From a virus, in the IMG/VR virus record IMGVR_UViG_3300027763_000027, positions 1 through 64,000 of that record: a stretch of DNA of 64,000 nucleotides. One strand, given 5' to 3'. Each line of letters starts with the position of its first letter. Position 1 is the stretch's first letter. The notes beneath the pieces are model-generated. The model had not been told where the DNA came from. It was given only the letters and a program-made list of their open reading frames with translations, and did not search any database. The position numbers were made by a program, and so were the translations under genes. Of the stretch, positions 45,334 to 54,036 are shown in pieces.

Positions 45334-46814
45334 AGCAACTCTCCGTCGTTTGCGTTTTGATCATTTAATTCATATTGCTCTCTTTGTCTATGTGCTACAT
45401 CGGCCAACGAACCTCTTTCTTCTATATTAAAGTTCGATACTTGATAATTTAAATAGTTTTGCGACCAAATTTCCTTGCCAGTAGAATCTAATCTACGAAC
45501 TAAATCTTGATGCCCTGCAGCGTCTTTACCTTGGAATCTTGTTTTCGTTGGAATAAGTTTATGCGTTCCAAACTGCTGTCCGTCAAGAGTTAATTCATCT
45601 AAAGTTTTTCTTCTAAAGATTGCTACGAAAGAAGCGAACCATTGAAGTCGATCAGAAAGGGATATCACTGAACTATCGTCAACCACTTCTGAACCTTTTC
45701 TGTTAAAGCTTTCTCCCGTTCTATTTAATTGCATTGCTGTGACTATTGGGCAATGAATCTCTTCTGATATCCTTTTGAGTTTATCAATCTTGTCTCCAAT
45801 AGCTTGATGCTCTGCCCAGTTTTGACCGACTTTTTCTCCAGTTAATTTTATATAATCATAAGCTATCATCGCTTGGTTTCCTCTACCAACTTTTGATAAA
45901 TACCATCTTCTAATTATAGAGCAAATTTGATCTATGTTTTTACTACCTACATGGTAATGAAAGTATTCATACTTTTTAACTTTAGTCCAAGCTTCTCTTA
46001 CTTTTTTTGTCATTTCTTCATTTTTTCGCCAATTACCTGTTTCAAGATACCAAACTGGAACGCCACTTAATGATGCAACCATTCTTAATTGAATATCTAT
46101 TGTTTGCATTTCTGTATCTAAAATTAAAGTCTTAGTTTGATTTTTGGGATTAGTTGCTGTCTTGAAGCATATATCGTTAAGCCAAGTAGATTTACCTTGA
46201 CCAGGTCTACTTGCTATTGCGTAAATATTTCCATTTTTTAACCCACCATACATTCTATTGAATTCTGAATATGGGGTAATCAATCCTGTATCATCTTTTG
46301 GAGAGTTTCCAATTTCTTCAATTAAGTCTTCTACTCCATCAAAAATATTAATTGGTACATCATTTTCTGAATATGATGATATTTTTTTATTATAAATGCC
46401 ATCTATTTTGCCAATGATTTCATCTACTGAATCTTCTGAATTTTTTACTACATATTCTTTGAGATTATCAGCTGTTTGAGAAATCTCTCTTCTTATTCTT
46501 AATTTGATTAATTCTTTGCATGCAGTCATTGTAGCTTCTTCTGTTATTTGAGAAAAGCTTAAATTATCAATATAATCAAATATATTAATCTCATCTTTAA
46601 ATGATATACCTAAATTTTTGATTTTCTCTGCAAGTAATATTTTGTCTACATTTTCGCCCTTATGTTTGACATTTTTAAATACAGAGTATATTGTTGAATG
46701 GACGTTATTATAAAAATCATTTTCAGTTAAAAATACATCTATATCGGCAAATAAATCTTGATGCCTTAATAAACCGCTTAATACATGTCTTTCTACTTGT
46801 AAGGAGTAAATCAT
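45330..46814 (-). CDS. dnaB: Replicative DNA helicase, DnaB-like
   Basis: A 494-residue protein. The N-terminal helical domain (ERHVLSGLLRHQDLFADI; residues 1-140) is followed by a RecA-like ATPase domain with Walker A GQGKST at 205-210, LILDTEMQ (DnaB motif 1a), MIAYDYIKLTG (Walker B region) and ITAMQLNRTGE. The last 40 residues are polar. It should unwind the fork together with the primase encoded two genes downstream. It has its own TTGACT-N17-TATCAT promoter. Confidence 0.93.
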   Translation of the reverse strand: MIYSLQVERHVLSGLLRHQDLFADIDVFLTENDFYNNVHSTIYSVFKNVKHKGENVDKILLAEKIKNLGISFKDEINIFDYIDNLSFSQITEEATMTACKELIKLRIRREISQTADNLKEYVVKNSEDSVDEIIGKIDGIYNKKISSYSENDVPINIFDGVEDLIEEIGNSPKDDTGLITPYSEFNRMYGGLKNGNIYAIASRPGQGKSTWLNDICFKTATNPKNQTKTLILDTEMQTIDIQLRMVASLSGVPVWYLETGNWRKNEEMTKKVREAWTKVKKYEYFHYHVGSKNIDQICSIIRRWYLSKVGRGNQAMIAYDYIKLTGEKVGQNWAEHQAIGDKIDKLKRISEEIHCPIVTAMQLNRTGESFNRKGSEVVDDSSVISLSDRLQWFASFVAIFRRKTLDELTLDGQQFGTHKLIPTKTRFQGKDAAGHQDLVRRLDSTGKEIWSQNYLNYQVSNFNIEERGSLADVAHRQREQYELNDQNANDGELL

Positions 46815-46824
46815 CCAGTCTTAT

Positions 46825-46853
46825 ATGATACCAATTTAAAATTTAAAAGTCAA
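46825..46853 (-). promoter_or_regulatory. Sigma70-like promoter TTGACT-N17-TATCAT
   Basis: The -35 TTGACT (46853-46848) begins one base after the TAA stop of the upstream gene. The spacer is 17 and the -10 TATCAT is at 46830-46825. The helicase ATG is 10 bases further. Confidence 0.75.
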
Positions 46854-46854
46854 G

Positions 46855-47139
46855 TTATTCTTGGTCTTCGTCTTCGTCTTGATCTTGGTATTCGCTGTCT
46901 TTATCATTTTTTCTAGCAAGTAAATCTGTTGTAGCTTCTAAATTTAATTGATCAATACTTTGGCTCCACGTGTTTAAATAATATAATAAAGCCATAGCAT
47001 TTATTTGATTATCGAATTTAGTAAAAACCTGGGGATCGCCTTTATTTGAAAAATTAAACATAATATATCCGCCGAAACTGCATTCATCAATTTGCTTTAA
47101 TAAGGAGTCTGGAAAGTTAAATTTTTTCTTATTTGTCAC
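46855..47139 (-). CDS. Small acidic hypothetical protein
   Basis: A 94-residue protein starting at GTG 47139. Residues 1-70 are a mixed alpha/beta fold (FGGYIMFNFSNKGDPQVF). The C-terminus is a run of Asp, Glu and Gln (DQDEDEDQE), similar in charge to the tails of ssDNA-binding or replisome-recruiting proteins. It lies between the helicase and a nuclease gene and has a GTGTAAA element 7 bases before its start. Family not recognised. Confidence 0.6.
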   Translation of the reverse strand: MTNKKKFNFPDSLLKQIDECSFGGYIMFNFSNKGDPQVFTKFDNQINAMALLYYLNTWSQSIDQLNLEATTDLLARKNDKDSEYQDQDEDEDQE

Positions 47140-47146
47140 TAGCTAT

Positions 47147-47153
47147 TTTACAC
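47147..47153 (-). promoter_or_regulatory. GTGTAAA element before the acidic small gene
   Basis: AAGTGTAAAATAG on the minus strand, preceded by TTAATTATTT. The TGTAAA core ends 7 bases before the GTG start at 47139. No ribosome site is visible between them. Confidence 0.45.
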
Positions 47154-47573
47154 TTAAATAATTAAAATTCCGCACTTTTCTTCTATATATTGTGGTGATA
47201 GGGTTTTTAAATCAAATTCGTAAAGCTCAAGAAATTTAAATTCATTCATTTCGAGCCATTTTTCTTTTTTCACATCCCTTTTTATGCTTTGAAGGTATTT
47301 TAATCGTGAATTATCGTGAAAGAATTTATTAAAGGATTCATGTTGATTACCTTGTATCTCAACCGCTATCTTTTTAGTTGCATTTAATAAATCAACTTTA
47401 AGCATACTTCCATAAACTGGAAACTCCTCATAAACTATATGATTCTTCCAGTAGGGAAGGAAAAATTGTTTAAATTTAAATTGAAGTTTACTGCGACTTT
47501 TACCTTGCCAATCTATTAGATAATTTCTTACGTTTTTGTTAACGAGAGTTCCGTTAACATTTAATAGTCTCAT
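47154..47573 (-). CDS. Vsr/PD-(D/E)XK-fold endonuclease-like protein
   Basis: A 139-residue protein. The pattern VYEEFPVYGSMLKVDLL, then KKIAVEIQGNQH (D ... E-x-Q) and a later KKEKWLEMNEFKFLELYEFDL fits the restriction-endonuclease-like fold of very-short-patch repair and related phage nucleases. D and E-x-Q are the probable metal site. Its start overlaps the recA stop by 4 bases, so it is co-transcribed with recA. It could act in repair, recombination or degradation of host DNA. The fold call is by eye. Confidence 0.6.
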   Translation of the reverse strand: MRLLNVNGTLVNKNVRNYLIDWQGKSRSKLQFKFKQFFLPYWKNHIVYEEFPVYGSMLKVDLLNATKKIAVEIQGNQHESFNKFFHDNSRLKYLQSIKRDVKKEKWLEMNEFKFLELYEFDLKTLSPQYIEEKCGILII

Positions 47574-48712
47574 GAGGTAAGAGTATTAATAAATTTACTG
47601 TAAAAATAATCAACAATTGGTTTATTCTCTTCTAGATAAGACCTAAGATTATCTACTCCTTGATGTTGCTTTTTAAGTTCAAGATTTTCCTTCTTAAGTT
47701 CTTCAATAATATCATCAGAAAATGTTACCCATGCTCCTTTTGCTGTTGCGAATTCCCAAGCAAGAATTTGATCAATTACTTCGTATTCTTTCCATACGGA
47801 TGAACCGTCTTTGCGACCATATTTAATTGGATATTGAACTTTTGAATTTGTAGATTCATTTGTTGACTTCTTGATTGCAATCTTAACATTATGTCCAATA
47901 ATTTTATTCTTTACTGCATCGTATTTCTCATTTGGCTTTTCAAGAATAAGATCTTTATTGAATTTTGGTTCAAACTCTAGAATCCAATTAGCAAAATGTA
48001 ATAATGCATTTCCGCCAGTGGCTGTAGTTTGACGAATATCTTTATTCGCGGCATAAGGATCAAGTTTAATATCTGATCGAACTTGACTAATAAAAATAGC
48101 CATATGGCCACGCTTAGAAAGAGCAAGGGAAATTTTCTTCATCAACATTGATGAGATAACTGCTCCTCCCGCAACTTTGGTCGCTTCGGTCATGCTTTTT
48201 TGGGAATCTCCCTTTGTCATTAATCCGTCAACTGAATCCAGAATAAACATATATCTCTTATTCTCATCATTAGATTGAATAAGATCTTTCATTAATTCTG
48301 AAACGGTTTCAAAAATATTACATTCAAATACAAAACAAGTTCCGTCAACCCATTCTTTAGGATCAGATACAAATTTAATTCCAGAACGCTCTTTGATTTC
48401 TTTACTTAATCTTCCTTCTGCTTTAAAAAGTAAGGCTCTAGAGCTTTCTACGGACTTAAGAAAGTTCTTTGTAACTTCAAGTGCTTCTGAAGTTTTACCT
48501 CCTTCGTTCATCCCAATAAATCTATGTAAACCTGGAGATAAACCACCACTTGTAGCGATATCCAGGTTTAAACTACCAGTAGATACCTTGTAATATACTT
48601 CATCTTCAAAATTATAATGATCTTCTTTATTGTCTTTTAAAAATGATAATAGTCTATCTGACGCACTCGGGCCAGTTGACTCAACGGCTTCTTCTTTAGG
48701 TTTTCTTCCCAT
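47570..48712 (-). CDS. recA: RecA-family recombinase
   Basis: A 380-residue strand-exchange protein. Walker A is GMNEGGKT at residues 67-74, a variant of the bacterial GPESSGKT. Walker B is YMFILDSVDGL, loop L1 lies near VAGGAVISSMLMKK, and ISQVRSD and RQTTATGGNALLHFA (L2 and following) are typical. The C-terminal 45 residues form a short coiled coil (IIEELKKENLELKKQ). It filaments on ssDNA for recombination-dependent replication and repair. It overlaps its upstream neighbour by 17 bases. Confidence 0.9.
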   Translation of the reverse strand: MGRKPKEEAVESTGPSASDRLLSFLKDNKEDHYNFEDEVYYKVSTGSLNLDIATSGGLSPGLHRFIGMNEGGKTSEALEVTKNFLKSVESSRALLFKAEGRLSKEIKERSGIKFVSDPKEWVDGTCFVFECNIFETVSELMKDLIQSNDENKRYMFILDSVDGLMTKGDSQKSMTEATKVAGGAVISSMLMKKISLALSKRGHMAIFISQVRSDIKLDPYAANKDIRQTTATGGNALLHFANWILEFEPKFNKDLILEKPNEKYDAVKNKIIGHNVKIAIKKSTNESTNSKVQYPIKYGRKDGSSVWKEYEVIDQILAWEFATAKGAWVTFSDDIIEELKKENLELKKQHQGVDNLRSYLEENKPIVDYFYSKFINTLTS

Positions 48713-49034
48713 ATCTTATAAATTCTAACAGAGTTTTAGGTTTTTGGCAAACTTTTTTATCTTCTCCTGTTTTATTTTCATTAAGAACTATTTTTTCTTT
48801 ATTTAAATTAATATTAAAAGATTCATATTCTTTTAACAAGAAAGCCTTACCTTCTGATTTTAAAAACCAAGCTAATGAAGGAGGTGGAGATCCTAGTTCC
48901 TGTAAGTTATCCCAAAAATCAAAAGATTTAAATTTTTTGATTAATCTTTGTGCGATTTTGATTTCTCTTGGCCAATTAATAGTACCTTTTACATATTTTT
49001 TGACTATAAATTGGCAAAGTTTATGGCTATGCAT
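48696..49034 (-). CDS. Small hypothetical protein upstream of recA
   Basis: A 112-residue basic protein. The first 75 residues are helical (FIVKKYVKGTINWPREIKIAQ, then FDFWDNLQELGSPPPSLAWFL) and the C-terminus is a Lys-rich tail. It overlaps recA by 17 bases and has its own promoter. Family not recognised; a recombination mediator or DNA-binding accessory role is only a guess from the neighbour. Confidence 0.6.
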   Translation of the reverse strand: MHSHKLCQFIVKKYVKGTINWPREIKIAQRLIKKFKSFDFWDNLQELGSPPPSLAWFLKSEGKAFLLKEYESFNINLNKEKIVLNENKTGEDKKVCQKPKTLLEFIRYGKKT

Positions 49035-49041
49035 TGATGCT

Positions 49042-49070
49042 ATAATACAATAAATAAATATTAATTACAA
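49042..49070 (-). promoter_or_regulatory. Promoter TTGTAA-N17-TATTAT for the recA operon
   Basis: The -35 TTGTAA is at 49070-49065 and the -10 TATTAT at 49047-49042, with a spacer of 17. The ATG at 49034 comes 7 bases after the -10. The -35 lies over the 3' end of the epimerase gene. Confidence 0.6.
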
Positions 49071-50136
49071 TCAATTTTTATTCTTTTTTTCCAAGAATCG
49101 GCTATTTCAGATAAGATTAAATCTAAAGATTTTGTTATTTTCCAATTAGGAAAGTGTTTATGAATTTTAGATAAATCTGATATGTAACAAATATGGTCGC
49201 CTTCTCGATTTTTTTCTGTATATTCATATTTCATTTGTTTGCCAGTTATATTTTCTATTTTTGAAAACACCTCCAATATGGAGCAACTATTATCTCTACC
49301 TCCCCCTAAGTTATATACTTCTCCAATTTTTGGAGACTCTATAAAATTCATCATAAAGTTAACTACGTCTAAAGAATGAATATTATCTCTAACTTGTTTC
49401 CCCTTATATCCATAAATTTTAAATACTCTTTGCTCTATATTGCATTTTATTAAATATGATAAAAATCCATGCAACTCAACACTGCTATGGTTTGGCCCCG
49501 TAAGACATCCACCTCTTAAACAGCAAGTTTTCATATTAAAGTATTTACCATATTCTTGAACCATTATATCTGCAGCTAGTTTAGAGGCACCGAAAAGAGA
49601 ATGTTTGCTATTGTCTATCGAAAAGTCTTCGTTAATACCGTTTGCATAATTGTAGTCTTCGTAATCCCATCTTGTTTGTAATTCTCTTAATTTTATTTGA
49701 TTAGGTTTATCTCCATAAACTTTATTAGTGGACATATGTATAAAAATAACATCTGGACAAAACCTTCTAGAGGCTTCTAGCAAATTTAATGTTCCAACAG
49801 CATTTGTATCAAAATCATCGAATGGAATTTTTGCTGCTAAATCATGACTTGGTTGAGCTGCGGTATGAATTATGATATCTGGTTTTAATTTTTCTATTAA
49901 ATTTAATATGCTATTTCTATCTCTTACGTCTATTTCGTGATGTGTGAAATTTTTATATTTCTTTTTTATTTCTAATTGATTCCAACGGGTATCTCCATTA
50001 GGGCCAAAAAATATAGCTCTTTGGTTATTGTCGATCCCATGTACTTCGTAATTCTGTAAATAAAAAAATGATACAGTTTCAGATCCGATTAAACCCGATG
50101 ACCCTGTTATTAAAATTTTTTTTTAAAATTATTCAT
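49061..50136 (-). CDS. NAD-dependent epimerase, CDP-paratose 2-epimerase-like, with a frameshift in an A9 run
   Basis: An extended SDR of about 358 residues. Rossmann motif TGSSGLIGS, then [19 protein letters not shown] and [12 protein letters not shown]; Phe in place of the catalytic Tyr is, from memory, usual in this CDP-paratose 2-epimerase-like family. [13 protein letters not shown] and YNLGGG follow. The long frame has no ATG, GTG or TTG in its first part: it is bounded by a TAA at 50126-50124 (written 5' to 3' on the minus strand). An ATG at 50136, three bases after the upstream stop, opens MNNFKKK but is out of frame unless one A is added in the A9 run (50116-50124). Slippage, frameshifting or a homopolymer error could explain this. 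Confidence 0.75.
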
Positions 50137-50139
50137 TCG

Positions 50140-51099
50140 TTATGATAATTGATTTTGTATCCATTCAAAAGTTTGCTTAATACCATTGATTAAAGGTTTG
50201 GATGGTTCCCAATTTAATTTTTGTCTAATTAATTTATTATCGGAGTTTCTGCCCCTAACGCCTAATGGACCAGGAATATTTTTAATTTTTAATTTTTTAC
50301 CACTTAAATTAATAATCATGTTACCAAAATCATTAATTGAAATCATTTCTTCTGATCCAATATTAATTGGGCCTTCAAATTGAGATCTCATTAATTTGAT
50401 TGTCCCTTCTATACATTCATCTATATATAGGAATGATCTAGTTTGTTTTCCATCTCCCCAAATTTCAATATCTTCGCCATCTTTAGCTTCTATTACTTTT
50501 CTGCAAAGTGCAGCTGGAGACTTCTCTTTTCCTCCTTTGTAAGTTCCTTCTGGACCAAAAATATTATGATATCTAGCGATGTGAACGTCTAGGCCATAAT
50601 TTCTTTTGTATGCCAAGTATAGTCTTTCACTAAAAAGTTTTTCCCAACCGTATTCGCTATCTGGTGCTGCTGGATAAGCTGACTCTTCTGAACATTTTGG
50701 GTTATTTGGGTCTAATTGATTATGTTCTGGATAAATGCAAGCAGAAGAACTATAAAAAACTTTTTTTACTTTCTTGATAACTGCTTCGTGAGCTATATTT
50801 AAATTAATTAAAGCTGAATTATGCATAACATTTGCGTCATTCTCTCCAGTGAATATATATCCAGCTCCGCCCATGTCAGCAGCTAATTGATATAATTCAT
50901 CTATATTTTCAGATATGATATTTTTTACAAAAATAGGATCGGTTAAATTGCCAATTAGAAATTCATCCGCTAATGTTTCGGAAAACATAGGCGCTTTTAA
51001 ATCAACACCTCTTACCCAAAATCCTTCGTTTTTTAATTTTCTAACTAAATGCGAACCAATGAATCCGCCTGCACCACAAACAATAGCTTTTTTTTGCAT
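50140..51099 (-). CDS. GDP-mannose 3,5-epimerase
   Basis: A 319-residue extended SDR that converts GDP-mannose to GDP-L-galactose and GDP-L-gulose in plants. Signature blocks: GAGGFIGSH (NAD site), AADMGGAGYI, SSACIYPEHNQL with the catalytic Cys, YGWEKLFSERL (Tyr/Lys), RYHNIFGPEGTYKGGKEKSP and PGPLGVRGRNSDN. The similarity to plant GME is high throughout. It competes with the GDP-mannose dehydratase (52254-53408) for the same substrate. A perfect -10 TATAAT precedes its ATG by 7 bases. Confidence 0.9.
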   Translation of the reverse strand: MQKKAIVCGAGGFIGSHLVRKLKNEGFWVRGVDLKAPMFSETLADEFLIGNLTDPIFVKNIISENIDELYQLAADMGGAGYIFTGENDANVMHNSALINLNIAHEAVIKKVKKVFYSSSACIYPEHNQLDPNNPKCSEESAYPAAPDSEYGWEKLFSERLYLAYKRNYGLDVHIARYHNIFGPEGTYKGGKEKSPAALCRKVIEAKDGEDIEIWGDGKQTRSFLYIDECIEGTIKLMRSQFEGPINIGSEEMISINDFGNMIINLSGKKLKIKNIPGPLGVRGRNSDNKLIRQKLNWEPSKPLINGIKQTFEWIQNQLS

Positions 51100-51106
51100 A
51101 TTTTAT

Positions 51107-51135
51107 ATTATATCGTAATATGACTAAAAAATCAA
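51107..51135 (-). promoter_or_regulatory. Promoter TTGATT-N17-TATAAT before the GDP-mannose epimerase
   Basis: The -35 TTGATT (51135-51130) contains the TGA stop of the upstream gene. The spacer is 17 and a consensus TATAAT is at 51112-51107. The ATG is 7 bases downstream, so the transcript should be leaderless or nearly so. Confidence 0.8.
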
Positions 51136-52253
51136 ATTATATTTCTATACTTAAATATATCTCCATATTTGTTTTTTAAAATCTTTATTATTTCTTTTGT
51201 TTCTATTATGAGTATTTTGTATCCTAAATTATAAAGTTTTAAAGCAAATTTTAATTTTTGAGATTCTTGTAAAATATTTGTGCCTTTCTTGTAGCTCACG
51301 GAGTCTATGGTTATTTCAATGTTTTTATTTGGGTTTTTATTTATAAAATCTATAATTTGATAGTCTAAATGCAAATTGTTTGACTCGTCGCTAGCTTTAC
51401 TTATTACGGCGTTTATATTTTTATAACTGGCGAAGATTGATAATGCTATATTATCTCTAGGAAAACAGGGGCCACCAAATCCATAACCATAATTTAAGTA
51501 TTTGCTTCCAATCCTTGAGTCGTCGCCAATTGCAGATAGAATTTTGTCAGGATTACATTTACTCCTTATCGCTATATCTCCTATCATATTTGCGTAGGCT
51601 ATTTTAGTTGTAAGAAAACAATTTAATGAAATTTTACATATTTCTGCTTCAGTTCTTGACATTCTGTGTATTTTAGGATGATTTATAGTATGTTTTAAAT
51701 AAATTTTTTCTATAATATCTCCAGCTTCAATAGATCCTTCGCCAATTAGAACTATATCGGGAAACATTTGATTTTTAAGTATTGAGCCTTGGGCGATAAA
51801 CTCTGGATTGTAACTAACAATATAATTGTAATTTTTTAATTTTTCTTGAATAGAATCACAATATTCTGGCATCGTAGTAGAAGAAATTATTAAATGTTTT
51901 TTTTCTTTTTGTGTTCCTAATTGAATTAAATTATTTATCAAAATATCTATTTGCTTGTGATCGTATTCTCCATTTTCTAACGAAGGGGTTGGCACTATTA
52001 CAAAAATAATATTTGCGTGATCTATCGTTAATTTTAAATCTAACGTAGCTGTAAAATTAGAGCTTTTTTTTAAAAAATTTTCTACGTTTTTTTCTGAAGA
52101 TTTTAAAGTTTTATTATTTACTAATTTAATGTATTCTTCGTTTACGTCTAATCCTAAAATTTTATACCCAGCTTTCTCTAACGTAAGAGCAAAGCATAAA
52201 CCTAGTTTACCTATTCCTATAATAGATATATTATTAAGTTTCTTTACGTTCAT
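51132..52253 (-). CDS. UDP-glucose/GDP-mannose dehydrogenase family protein
   Basis: A 373-residue NAD-dependent enzyme that oxidises C6 of a nucleotide hexose to the uronic acid. Motifs: GIGKLGLCFA (NAD site), VPTPS, YNPEFIAQGSI, CKISLNCFLTTKIAYAN with the structural Lys and Asn, and the catalytic Cys in GFGGPCFPRDN. The C-terminal domain (SYKKGTNILQESQ) is present. The start follows the dehydratase stop directly, so the two are co-translated. The substrate, UDP-glucose or another nucleotide sugar, cannot be settled by eye. Confidence 0.85.
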   Translation of the reverse strand: MNVKKLNNISIIGIGKLGLCFALTLEKAGYKILGLDVNEEYIKLVNNKTLKSSEKNVENFLKKSSNFTATLDLKLTIDHANIIFVIVPTPSLENGEYDHKQIDILINNLIQLGTQKEKKHLIISSTTMPEYCDSIQEKLKNYNYIVSYNPEFIAQGSILKNQMFPDIVLIGEGSIEAGDIIEKIYLKHTINHPKIHRMSRTEAEICKISLNCFLTTKIAYANMIGDIAIRSKCNPDKILSAIGDDSRIGSKYLNYGYGFGGPCFPRDNIALSIFASYKNINAVISKASDESNNLHLDYQIIDFINKNPNKNIEITIDSVSYKKGTNILQESQKLKFALKLYNLGYKILIIETKEIIKILKNKYGDIFKYRNII

Positions 52254-53408
52254 CTATTCTTGGATAAAATAATTTTTAATATCATGTTCAACCATTTTTT
52301 TAATTAAATCATCGAATGTGTCTCTGGGTCTCCACCCTAGTTCTCGCCTAGCTTTTGCGGAATCTCCTAAGAGTAGATCGACTTCTGCTGGTCTATAAAA
52401 TTTAGGATTTATTTGGACAAGAACTTTGTTGTCATCTTCGGAAATATACATGATATGCTCACGCTCACCAACCCATCTACCTCTTATTCCAGCAAAAGAA
52501 AATGCTTTTTCAGTAAACTCTTTAATTGTATGAGATTCATTTGATGAAAAAACATATTCGACGGGTGTTCCATTGTAGCTTTTATTGTAAAAATCCTGAT
52601 TTAGCATCATCCATACGCCTTCTATAAAATTTTCTGCATCGCTCCAATCTCTTCTTGCCTCTATGTTACCTAATTCAAGTGGTTTAAATTGTTCTTTATT
52701 TTTTATTGCATTATAAATTCTTGCTATATTTTTTGTAATTTTTCTAGTTACAAATTCTTCTCCTCGCCTAATTCCTTCGTGATTAAATAACCACCCTTGA
52801 ATTGCGTAGAGGTTATAGGATTCCCTATACACTTTAACTAGTTGCCTGGAGGCTGCTTTGCTTGCCCCATATGGACTCCTCGGTTTTAATGGATGATTTT
52901 CGTCTTGAGGAGTATACTCTACATTTCCAAACTCTTCGCTAGAACCAGCTTGGTAAAGTCTACAAGATGGCTTATAAAGCCTAATCGCTTCAAGGATGTC
53001 TAAAATAGCGGTCGAATTTGTTTGCCAAGTTTGACGGGCGAAATCCCAACTACTGGCTACAAAACTTTGGGCTGCAAAATTAATAAAGTAATCTGGTTGA
53101 AGTTTTTCTATAGTTCTAGATATAGCATGAGAATCTGTTAAATCAAAATTAATAAGATAAAATCTATCAGAATTAATATGTTTAATATTTTTATGATTAT
53201 ACACACTGAGTCTTCTTACTCCACCAAAAATTAGATAATCTGTATTTTTAAGTAAAAAATCAGCCATATGACTTCCATCTTGTCCTGTCACCCCAGTTAT
53301 AACTACAGTTTTCCTTCCGTTAATTATCCTACTGGCATCTTCGATATTAAGAATATTGGAAGTGTCTATTTTTTTGCCATAATAGGTTTCTTGGAAATTA
53401 TTTTTCAT
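52254..53408 (-). CDS. gmd: GDP-mannose 4,6-dehydratase
   Basis: A 384-residue SDR that forms GDP-4-keto-6-deoxymannose, the precursor of GDP-fucose, GDP-rhamnose and related sugars. Motifs: GVTGQDGSHMADFLL, NFAAQSFVASSW, SSEEFGNVEYTPQ, SPYGASKAASRQL, NHEGIRRGEEFVTRKI, GNIEARRDWSDAENFIEG and PAEVDLLLGDSAKARRELGW. An N-terminal extension of about 33 residues precedes the Rossmann fold. A GDP-fucose synthase gene (fcl) is not visible in the window, so the last step may use a host or out-of-window enzyme. Confidence 0.93.
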   Translation of the reverse strand: MKNNFQETYYGKKIDTSNILNIEDASRIINGRKTVVITGVTGQDGSHMADFLLKNTDYLIFGGVRRLSVYNHKNIKHINSDRFYLINFDLTDSHAISRTIEKLQPDYFINFAAQSFVASSWDFARQTWQTNSTAILDILEAIRLYKPSCRLYQAGSSEEFGNVEYTPQDENHPLKPRSPYGASKAASRQLVKVYRESYNLYAIQGWLFNHEGIRRGEEFVTRKITKNIARIYNAIKNKEQFKPLELGNIEARRDWSDAENFIEGVWMMLNQDFYNKSYNGTPVEYVFSSNESHTIKEFTEKAFSFAGIRGRWVGEREHIMYISEDDNKVLVQINPKFYRPAEVDLLLGDSAKARRELGWRPRDTFDDLIKKMVEHDIKNYFIQE

Positions 53409-53417
53409 TTATATATA

Positions 53418-53446
53418 ATATAAAAAATACCTTATAATTTATACAA
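53418..53446 (-). promoter_or_regulatory. Possible promoter TTGTAT-N17-TTATAT before gmd
   Basis: The -35-like TTGTAT is at 53446-53441 and the -10-like TTATAT at 53423-53418, spacer 17. The ATG follows 9 bases later. It is weaker than the other members of the class but has the same layout against the upstream stop. Confidence 0.4.
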
Positions 53447-54026
53447 TTTGTTTTAATATTAAATCTAAATATAGTGATTTATGTACCCAAAGGTCATCTA
53501 CATGATTATCTGGATGATTACCGTCCCAATCATAGATTAGTTCTTTTAATAAAATATAATTATTTTCTGCGAGTAATTTTCTTGAGGGATTTATTGTGGC
53601 TTTTTGTCTTGCGAAATCTACTTCGTATGTTATAACTCTAAATATATAATCAGATTTCATGATATTCTGTAAAGCAGTTAAAGAAATCTCTGGAGGTTCT
53701 AAATCTAGGCTTAAATAGTCTATTATTTTTGGAGCTTTATATTTTTCTAGCATTTCTTGATAATTTATAATTGTTGCGTCTTGTTTTAAAAAAATAGTAT
53801 TTTTTCTAAACATTTCCCATCCAGTAGCATATGGTTTACCATAAATATCATTTTCAGCTAATTCTATAGCTATTCCCTTCCAGCCTCTATTTCTTTCAAA
53901 AAAACAACTATTACTAAGCTTGTCGTACCATCCAGCCCCAACGTCTAGAAAAAAGCCATTTTCTTTATTTTTTAATAATTGATCTACTATAACGTCTTGT
54001 TGGATTTGAGAATAAGAATGTTTCAT
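53439..54026 (-). CDS. FkbM-type methyltransferase-like protein
   Basis: A 195-residue protein. GFFLDVGAGWYDKLSNSCFF (SAM-binding motif I) followed by GWKGIAIELAEN and IDYLSLDLE matches FkbM/Methyltransf_21 enzymes, which methylate sugars or small molecules. The early segment YSQIQQDVIVDQLL is also typical. It sits among glycosyltransferases, so O-methylation of a glycan is likely. The start follows the previous gene by 10 bases. Confidence 0.75.
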   Translation of the reverse strand: MKHSYSQIQQDVIVDQLLKNKENGFFLDVGAGWYDKLSNSCFFERNRGWKGIAIELAENDIYGKPYATGWEMFRKNTIFLKQDATIINYQEMLEKYKAPKIIDYLSLDLEPPEISLTALQNIMKSDYIFRVITYEVDFARQKATINPSRKLLAENNYILLKELIYDWDGNHPDNHVDDLWVHKSLYLDLILKQIV

Positions 54027-54036
54027 CGGATTTATA

